Positions 1 to 6,221 of a DNA stretch of 64,000 nt are shown one piece after another. The translations under genes were made by a program, and so were the position numbers. This stretch comes from Ursus arctos (Eukaryota; Chordata; Mammalia; Carnivora; Ursidae). The notes under the pieces were generated by a model. The model did not search any database, had not been told where the DNA came from, and saw nothing but the letters and a program-made list of their open reading frames with translations. The stretch spans positions 34,860,025-34,924,024 of the forward strand of contig NW_026622997.1 in NCBI RefSeq assembly GCF_023065955.2, written 5' to 3'. The first letter of the stretch is position 1. Each line of letters begins with the position of its first letter.

Positions 1-10
1 CTCACGCCCT

Positions 11-318
11 GAATGACCGGCGGGCCCCCTAGCGGCCCAGGTGGCGGGGGGCTGCAGGGTGAGTCCGGCGCTGGGTCTCGGGTCCCCAATCTCCGGCGTT
101 GAGGCGCCAGGCCCCTTGGGTGGGGCCCCTCAGGAGCCCACCTAGAGTTAGTGTTAGCCCCCGGGAGGCCGGCAAGCCCGACCTGCTGGATGTGCGGCGA
201 GCAGAGGGGTAGGCCGAGCTGAGGGTGCTGAGGAGTGGGAGCGTGGGCCCAACCGTTTTGGCGCGGGGGCCTTCGAAGGTCATCAGGGGCTAGGAGGGCC
301 CTGCTCCTTCTCCCGCCT
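11..318 (+). repeat. Monomer type A (reference copy, 308 bp)
   Basis: Recognised by gaatgaccggcgggcccc at the start, the ctgggtctcgggtcccc segment, a degenerate telomere-like site (tagagttagtgttag) and the end segment ggtcatcaggggctagg. It is closest to type F: both carry the ctcaggagcccacctaga segment and a ...gctggatgtgc[a/g]gcgag segment. It contains a GGCCCC/GGGGCC inverted repeat at 110-127. No coding capacity is proposed. Confidence 0.95.
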
Positions 319-630
319 GAATGACCGGCGGCGTCCCTAGCGGCCGGAGTGGTGGGGGGCTGCAGGGTGATTCCGCCGCTGGGGTTCGGTGGTTCCCAAT
401 CCCCGGCGTTGGGTCGCCAAGCCCCTTGGGAGGGGCCCCTCGGGGACCCACCTAGGGTTCGGGTTAGCCCCCAGGAGTCCGGCAGGTCCAATCCGCCTGC
501 TGTGTTTCGAGCGGAGGGGCGGGTTGAGGTGAGGGCGCTGACTAGTGGGAACGTGGGCCCAAGCCCTTTGGGGCGGGGGGGCCGTCGAAGGTCGGCGGGG
601 GCTCGGAGGGCCCTGCCCCTTCTCCCGCCT
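319..630 (+). repeat. Monomer type B (reference copy, 312 bp)
   Basis: Recognised by the ggcggcgtccctagcggccg start, gtgattcc in place of the usual gtgagtcc, and tagggttcgggttag at the telomere-like position. It has a perfect 6-bp hairpin with a 4-nt loop at 421-436 (GCCCCT-TGGG-AGGGGC). It exists in two lengths, 312 bp with seven G or 311 bp with six G in the tract before ccgtcgaagg; the 311-bp form marks the HORs at 2188, 10571, 41338, 46618, 49723, 55002 and 62454. It is closest to type D in the segment ending in cgcctgctgt[g/c]tttcgagcgg. Confidence 0.95.
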
Positions 631-940
631 GAATGACTGGGGGGCGCCCCGAGCGGCCCGGGTGGCGGGGGGCTGCAGGGTGAGTCCAGCGCTGGGGTTT
701 GGAGGTTCCCAATCGCCGGCGTTGGGGCGCCAAGCCCCTTGGGATGGGCCCCTCGGGGACCCACCTGGGGTTTGGGTTAGCCCCCAGGAGGCCTTCAGGC
801 CCAATCCCCTGGCTGTGTGGCTCGCGGTGGGGCGGGCCGAGGGGAGGGAGCTGGAGAGCGGGACCGTGGGCCCACAGGTTTTGGCGCGGGGGCCTTCGAA
901 GGAGGTCGGGGATAGGAGGGCCCTGCCCCTTCTCCCGCCT
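631..940 (+). repeat. Monomer type C (reference copy, 310 bp)
   Basis: Recognised by gaatgactggggggcgcc, the segment ggaggccttcaggcccaatc, and tggggtttgggttag at the telomere-like position. It carries a canonical G-quadruplex motif (829-848) and a CENP-B-box-like motif with one extra spacer base (895-910). In most copies the start reads gcgcccctagcgg; this copy and the one at 9015 read gcgccccgagcgg. Confidence 0.95.
829..848 (+). other. Canonical G-quadruplex motif in monomer C (representative)
   Basis: The pattern is GGGG-C-GGG-CCGA-GGGG-A-GGG: four G runs of three or more with loops of 1-4 nt. It recurs in nearly every C monomer. Copies reading cgcagtggggcggg keep the motif; the copy near 60,165 reads ggggtgggcc and also keeps four runs. 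Folding in cells is inference. Confidence 0.8.
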
Positions 941-1250
941 GAATGACCGGCGGTGCCCCTAGCAGCCCGGGTGCCAGGGGGCTGCAGGGTGAGTACGGCC
1001 CTGGGGCTAAGACGTCCAGGATCCCCGGCGTGGCTGCGCAAGGCCCCTTGGAGGGGTCCCTCGGGGACCGCCCTAGGGTTAAGGTTACCCCCAGGTGGCC
1101 GGCAGGTCCGATCCGCCTGCTGTCTTTCGAGCGGAGGGGCCGCTTGAGGTGAGGGCGCTGACTGGTGGGAACGTGGGCCCAAGCGCTTTGGGGCGGGGGG
1201 CCATCAAAGGTCGGCGGGGGCTCAGAGGGCCCTGCCCCTCCTCCAGCCCT
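941..1250 (+). repeat. Monomer type D (reference copy, 310 bp)
   Basis: Recognised by gcagcccgggtgccaggg, gtgagtacgg, the segment taagacgtccaggatccc and tagggttaaggttaccc. It has a hairpin at 1044-1056 (CCCCT-TGG-AGGGG). It ends in a pyrimidine-rich stretch closing with cctcctccag. A CTCF-core-like motif lies at 971-984. Its right part is replaced by E sequence in all six 6-mer HORs. Confidence 0.95.
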
Positions 1251-1561
1251 GAATGAGCGGCAGCCCCCCGAGTGCCCAGGTGGTGGAGGGGCAGCAGTGT
1301 TAGTCTTGCCCTGGGGCTGGGGGTCCCCAATGCCTGGAGTTGCGGTGCCAGGCCCCTTGGGATGGGCTCTTCGGGGGCCCACCTAGGTTTAGGATTAGCC
1401 CTCAGGACGCCGGCAGGCAGGATCCACCGGCGGTGTGGCGAGCGGGGGGTGGGGCGGAGGGGAGGGCGCTGGAGAGATGGAGCGAGGGCCCAAGTGTTTT
1501 GGCGCACGGGGCCTTCGAAGCTCGCCGGGGACTCGGAGGGCCCTACCCGTTCTCCCGCCCT
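1251..1561 (+). repeat. Monomer type E (reference copy, 311 bp)
   Basis: Recognised by gaatgagcggcagc, the ggcagcagtgttagtcttg segment, taggtttaggattag and gaagctcgccggggactcgg. It is most similar to type G in its first 70 bases. It has a canonical G-quadruplex motif at 1444-1466. Copies with one extra G in that tract (312 bp) occur in the HORs at 18643, 41338, 46618, 49723, 55002, 59348 and 62454. The first copy and the one at 9635 share a rare ccccccgagtg variant. Confidence 0.95.
1444..1466 (+). other. Canonical G-quadruplex motif in monomer E (representative)
   Basis: The pattern is G6-T-G4-CGGA-G4-A-G3, again four runs with loops of 4 nt or less. It is kept in the A/E hybrids of the 3-mer HORs (C changed to T in one loop). 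It is lost from the 6-mer HORs, where the hybrid keeps only the right end of E. Confidence 0.8.
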
Positions 1562-1871
1562 GAATGACCGGTGGCGCCCCTACGGCCCAGGTGGCGGTGG
1601 GCTGCAGGGTGAGTCCAGTGCTGGGGTTTGGAGCTTCCCAATCCCCGGCGTTAGGGCGCCAGGCCCCTTGGATGGGGCCCCTCAGGAGCCCACCTAGAGG
1701 TCGGGTTAGCCCCCAGGAGTCCGGCAAGCCCGATCTGCTGGATGTGCAGCGAGCGGAGGGGCAGGCCGAGCTGAGGGCGCTGAGGAGTGGGAACGTGGGC
1801 CCAAGCGCTTTGGGGCGGGGGCCATCGAAGGTCCGCGGGGGCTCGGAGGGCCCTGCCCCTTCTCCAGCCCT
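1562..1871 (+). repeat. Monomer type F (reference copy, 310 bp)
   Basis: Recognised by gaatgaccggtggcgcccct, gtggcgtg-like absence and instead ggtggcggtgggctgcag, the ggcgttagggcgcc segment, tagaggtcgggttag at the telomere-like position, and an end in cccttctccag. It has an inverted repeat GGCCCC/GGGGCC at 1662-1679 with a 6-nt loop. It is present in every HOR, including the 3-mers and 6-mers. Confidence 0.94.
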
Positions 1872-1971
1872 CAATGAGAGACAGCGCCCCTAGTGGCCCA
1901 GGTGGTGGACGGCAGCAGTGGTAGTCTGGCCCTGGGGCTCGGGGGTCCCCAATCCCCAGCGTTGCAGCCCC

Positions 1972-1991
1972 AGGCCCCTTGTCAGGGGCCT
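1972..1991. other. Perfect 8-bp hairpin in monomer G, 4-nt loop (representative)
   Basis: AGGCCCCT (1972-1979), loop TGTC, AGGGGCCT (1984-1991). A hairpin lies at the same monomer position in types A (110-127), B (421-436), D (1044-1056) and F (1662-1679), although the loops and some stem bases differ. Types C and E keep only a 4-bp GCCC/GGGC stem. It lies 14 bp before the telomere-like site. Confidence 0.8.
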
Positions 1992-2005
1992 CTCGGGGAC
2001 TGACC

Positions 2006-2020
2006 TAGGGTTAGGGTTAG
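2006..2020 (+). repeat. Interstitial telomere-like run in monomer G, (TTAGGG)2.5 (representative)
   Basis: TAGGGTTAGGGTTAG. The same run starts at 4182, 6044, 8217, 10390, 12565, 14427, 16289, 18462, 20638, 22499, 24672, 28739, 30912, 31846, 33708, 35881, 38054, 40227, 41160, 43333, 45506, 46440, 48613, 49545, 51718, 53891, 54824, 56997, 59170, 61343 and 62276. The copy at 26850 has one T to G change (agggtgaggg). The other monomer types have degenerate versions at the equivalent place. The G-rich strand is always the plus strand. Confidence 0.9.
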
Positions 2021-2187
2021 CAAGAAGGATGCCGGCAGGCCCGAAATGCCCGCTTTGCAGCGAGTGGAGGGGCGAGCGGAGTGAGGGCGCTGGCGAGCTG
2101 GAGCCTTGGCCCAAACATTTTGGAGCGGGGGGGGGGGCCTTCGAAGGTTGCCTGCGGCACAGAGGGCCCTGCCCGTTCTCACGCCCT

Positions 2188-4359
2188 GAATGACCGGCGG
2201 GCCCCCTAGCGGCCCAGGTGGCGGGGGGCTGCAGGGTGAGTCCGGCGCTGGGTCTCGGGTCCCCAATCTCCGGCGCTGAGGCGCCAGGCCCCTTGGGTGG
2301 GGCCCCTCAGGAGCCCACCTAGAGTTAGTGTTAGCCCCCGGGAGGCCGGCAAGCCCGACCTGCTGGATGTGCGGCGAGCAGAGGGGTAGGCCGAGCTGAG
2401 GGTGCTGAGGAGTGGGATCGTGGGCCCAACCGTTTTGGCGCGGGGGCCTTCGAAGGTCATCAGGGGCTAGGAGGGCCCTGCTCCTTCTCCCGCCTGAATG
2501 ACCGGCGGCGTCCCTAGCGGCCGGAGTGGTGGGGGGCTGCAGGGTGATTCCGCCGCTGGGGTTCGGTGGTTCCCAATCCCCGGCGTTGGGTCGCCAAGCC
2601 CCTTGGGAGGGGCCCCTCGGGGACCCACCTAGGGTTCGGGTTAGCCCCCAGGAGTCCGGCAGGTCCAATCCGCCTGCTGTGTTTCGAGCGGAGGGGCGGG
2701 TTGAGGTGAGGGCGCTGACTAGTGGGAACGTGGGCCCAAGCCCTTTGGGGCGGGGGGCCGTCGAAGGTCGGCGGGGGCTCGGAGGGCCCTGCCCCTTCTC
2801 CCGCCTGAATGACTGGGGGGCGCCCCTAGCGGCCCGGGTGGCGGGGGGCTGCAGGGTGAGTCCAGCGCTGGGGTTTGGAGGTTCCCAATCGCCGGCGTTG
2901 GGGCGCCAAGCCCCTTGGGATGGGCCCCTCGGGGACCCACCTGGGGTTTGGGTTAGCCCCCAGGAGGCCTTCAGGCCCAATCCCCTGGCTGTGTGGCTCG
3001 CAGTGGGGCGGGCCGAGGGGAGGGAGCTGGAGAGCGGGACCGTGGGCCCACAGGTTTTGGCGCGGGGGCCTTCGAAGGAGGTCGGGGATAGGAGGGCCCT
3101 GCCCCTTCTCCCGCCTGAATGACCGGCGGTGCCCCTAGCAGCCCGGGTGCCAGGGGGCTGCAGGGTGAGTACGGCCCTGGGGCTAAGACGTCCAGGATCC
3201 CCGGCGTGGCTGCGCAAGGCCCCTTGGAGGGGTCCCTCGGGGACCGCCCTAGGGTTAAGGTTACCCCCAGGTGGCCGGCAGGTCCGATCCGCCTGCTGTC
3301 TTTCGAGCGGAGGGGCCGCTTGAGGTGAGGGCGCTGACTGGTGGGAACGTGGGCCCAAGCGCTTTGGGGCGGGGGGCCATCAAAGGTCGGCGGGGGCTCA
3401 GAGGGCCCTGCCCCTCCTCCAGCCCTGAATGAGCGGCAGCGCCCCTAGTGCCCAGGTGGTGGAGGGGCAGCAGTGTTAGTCTTGCCCTGGGGCTGGGGGT
3501 CCCCAATGCCTGGAGTTGTGGTGCCAGGCCCCTTGGGATGGGCTCTTCGGGGGCCCACCTAGGTTTAGGATTAGCCCTCAGGCCGCCGGCAGGCAGGATC
3601 CACCGGCGGTGTGGCGAGCGGGGGGTGGGGCGGAGGGGAGGGCGCTGGAGAGATGGAGCGAGGGCCCAAGTGTTTTGGCGCACGGGGCCTTCGAAGCTCG
3701 CCGGGGACTCGGAGGGCCCTACCCGTTCTCCCGCCCTGAATGACCGGTGGCGCCCCTACGGCCCAGGTGGCGGTGGGCTGCAGGGTGAGTCCAGTGCTGG
3801 GGTTTGGAGCTTCCCAATCCCCGGCGTTAGGGCGCCAGGCCCCTTGGATGGGGCCCCTCAGGAGCCCACCTAGAGGTCGGGTTAGCCCCCAGGAGTCCGG
3901 CAAGCCCGATCTGCTGGATGTGCAGCGAGCGGAGGGGCAGGCCGAGCTGAGGGCGCTGAGGAGTGGGAACGTGGGCCCAAGCGCTTTGGGGCGGGGGCCA
4001 TCGAAGGTCCGCGGGGGCTCGGAGGGCCCTGCCCCTTCTCCAGCCCTCAATGAGAGACAGCGCCCCTAGTGGCCCAGGTGGTGGACGGCAGCAGTGGTAG
4101 TCTGGCCCTGGGGCTCGGGGGTCCCCAATCCCCAGCGTTGCAGCCCCAGGCCCCTTGTCAGGGGCCTCTCGGGGACTGACCTAGGGTTAGGGTTAGCAAG
4201 AAGGATGCCGGCAGGCCCGAAATGCCCGCTTTGCAGCGAGTGGAGGGGCGAGCGGAGTGAGGGCGCTGGCGAGCTGGAGCCTTGGCCCAAACATTTTGGA
4301 GCGGGGGGGCCTTCGAAGGTTGCCTGCGGCACAGAGGGCCCTGCCCGTTCTCACGCCCT
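2188..4359 (+). repeat. HOR copy 2, 7-mer, 2,172 bp
   Basis: Monomer starts are 2188, 2496, 2807, 3117, 3427, 3738 and 4048. Markers are ggcgctgagg and gggatcgtgg in A, the 311-bp B, cgcagtgg in C, and gttgtggtg plus caggccgccgg in E. All are shared with copy 6 (10571). Confidence 0.95.
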
Positions 4360-6221
4360 GAATGACCGGCGGGCCCCCTAGCGGCCCAGGTGGCGGGGGG
4401 CTGCAGGGTGAGTCCGGCGCTGGGTCTCGGGTCCCCAATCTCCGGCGTTGAGGCGCCAGGCCCCTTGGGTGGGGCCCCTCAGGAGCCCACCTAGAGTTAG
4501 TGTTAGCCCCCGGGAGGCCGGCAAGCCCGACCTGCTGGATGTGCGGCGAGCAGAGGGGTAGGCCGAGCTGAGGGTGCTGAGGAGTGGGAGCGTGGGCCCA
4601 ACCGTTTTGGCGCGGGGGCCTTCTAAGGTCATCAGGGGCTAGGAGGGCCCTGCTCCTTCTCCCGCCTGAATGACCGGCGGCGTCCCTAGCGGCCGGAGTG
4701 GTGGGGGGCTGCAGGGTGATTCCGCCGCTGGGGTTCGGTGGTTCCCAATCCCCGGCGTTGGGTCGCCAAGCCCCTTGGGAGGGGCCCCTCGGGGACCCAC
4801 CTAGGGTTCGGGTTAGCCCCCAGGAGTCCGGCAGGTCCAATCCGCCTGCTGTGTTTCGAGCGGAGGGGCGGGTTGAGGTGAGGGCGCTGACTAGTGGGAA
4901 CGTGGGCCCAAGCCCTTTGGGGCGGGGGGGCCGTCGAAGGTCGGCGGGGGCTCGGAGGGCCCTGCCCCTTCTCCCGCCTGAATGACTGGGGGGCGCCCCT
5001 AGCGGCCCGGGTGGCGGGGGGCTGCAGGGTGAGTCCAGCGCTGGGGTTTGGAGGTTCCCAATCGCCGGCGTTGGGGCGCCAAGCCCCTTGGGATGGGCCC
5101 CTCGGGGACCCACCTGGGGTTTGGGTTAGCCCCCAGGAGGCCTTCAGGCCCAATCCCCTGGCTGTGTGGCTCGCGGTGGGGCGGGCCGAGGGGAGGGAGC
5201 TGGAGAGCGGGACCGTGGGCCCACAGGTTTTGGCGCGGGGGCCTTCGAAGGAGGTCGGGGATAGGAGGGCCCTGCCCCTTCTCCCGCCTGAATGACCGGC
5301 GGTGCCCCTAGCAGCCCGGGTGCCAGGGGGCTGCAGGGTGAGTACGGCCCTGGGGCTAAGACGTCCAGGATCCTCGGCGTGGCTGTGCAAGGCCCCTTGG
5401 AGGGGTCCCTCGGGGACCGCCCTAGGGTTAAGGTTACCCCCAGGTGGCCGGCAGGTCCGATCCGCCTGCTGTCTTTCGAGCGGAGGGGCCGCTTGAGGTG
5501 AGGGCGCTGACTGGTGGGAACGTGGGCCCAAGCGCTTTGGGGCGGGGGGCCATCAAAGCTCGCCGGGGACTCGGAGGGCCCTACCCGTTCTCCCGCCCTG
5601 AATGACCGGTGGCGCCCCTACGGCCCAGGTGGCGGTGGGCTGCAGGGTGAGTCCAGTGCTGGGGTTTGGAGCTTCCCAATCCCCGGCGTTAGGGCGCCAG
5701 GCCCCTTGGATGGGGCCCCTCAGGAGCCCACCTAGAGGTCGTGTTAGCCCCCAGGAGTCCGGCAAGCCCGATCTGCTGGATGTGCAGCGAGCGGAGGGGC
5801 AGGCCGAGCTGAGGGCGCTGAGGAGTGGGAACGTGGGCCCAAGCGCTTTGGGGCGGGGGCCATCGAAGGTCCGCGGGGGCTCGGAGGGCCCTGCCCCTTC
5901 TCCAGCCCTCAATGAGAGACAGCGCCCCTAGTGGCCCAGGTGGTGGACGGCAGCAGTGGTAGTCTGGCCCTGGGGCTCGGGGGTCCCCAATCCCCAGCGT
6001 TGCAGCCCCAGGCCCCTTGTCAGGGGCCTCTCGGGGACTGACCTAGGGTTAGGGTTAGCAAGAAGGATGCCGGCAGGCCCGAAATGCCCGCTTTGCAGCG
6101 AGTGGAGGGGCGAGCGGAGTGAGGGCGCTGGCGAGCTGGAGCCTTGGCCCAAACATTTTGGAGCGGGGGGGCCTTCGAAGGTTGCCTGCGGCACAGAGGG
6201 CCCTGCCCGTTCTCACGCCCT
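4360..6221 (+). repeat. HOR copy 3, 6-mer A-B-C-D/E-F-G, 1,862 bp
   Basis: Monomer starts are 4360, 4668, 4980, 5290 (D/E hybrid), 5600 and 5910. Markers are ccttctaagg in A, ggatcctcgg and ggctgtgcaa in the hybrid, and gtcgtgttag in F. All are shared with copy 7 (12743). Confidence 0.95.
5290..5599 (+). repeat. D/E hybrid monomer (representative), 310 bp
   Basis: The left part is D up to ccatcaaag; the right part is E from ctcgccggggactcgg. The switch falls within a shared AAG at about 5556-5558 and is in register, so the hybrid stays at 310 bp and one monomer is lost from the HOR. The same switch point occurs at 13673, 15535, 21745, 27985 and 32954, which implies one founding exchange that later spread. 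The type E G-quadruplex motif is lost. Confidence 0.92.

Larger units (their letters stand above)
11..2187 (+). repeat. HOR copy 1, 7-mer A-B-C-D-E-F-G, 2,177 bp
   Basis: Full-length HOR. Monomer starts are 11, 319, 631, 941, 1251, 1562 and 1872. Marker variants are gccccgagcgg in C, ccccccgagtg in E and an 11-G tract in G. It matches copy 5 (8395) base for base in the stretches compared, except for one G in that tract. Confidence 0.95.
1872..2187 (+). repeat. Monomer type G (reference copy, 316 bp)
   Basis: Recognised by caatgagagacagc (gaatgatag or gaatgagag in a few copies), gtggacggcagcagtggtag, the intact telomere repeat run and a variable G tract after ttttggagc. The tract has 11 G here and between 6 and 11 in other copies, which accounts for most of the length difference between HORs. 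It is the most diverged type and the only one with an intact TTAGGG run. Its 8-bp hairpin is the strongest in the HOR. Confidence 0.95.

Noticed and set aside
545..600. GC-box-rich promoter (ggggcgggg) in each monomer
   Set aside because: GC boxes are expected in such composition; there is no TATA or initiator context and no downstream gene.
1272..1697. Recurrent plus-strand open frames of 60-198 codons in every HOR
   Set aside because: All frames of the same DNA are open to a similar extent on both strands, with no preferred frame, no conserved start context and no third-position pattern. Indels between copies are not multiples of three.
2006..2020. True chromosome end or telomere
   Set aside because: Only two and a half TTAGGG units occur per HOR, embedded in satellite on both sides, so this is an interstitial motif.
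1982..3358. Long open frame of 458 codons on the minus strand, and similar ones (445-446 codons) ending near 10401, 41171, 46451, 49556, 54835 and 62287
   Set aside because: They run across four or five satellite monomers and recur with every HOR. Their length depends on one G in a homopolymer of monomer B (the 311-bp form joins two frames). The product would be low-complexity and rich in Pro, Gly, Arg, Ala and Ser, with no domain. Long frames are expected by chance in stop-poor GC-rich DNA.
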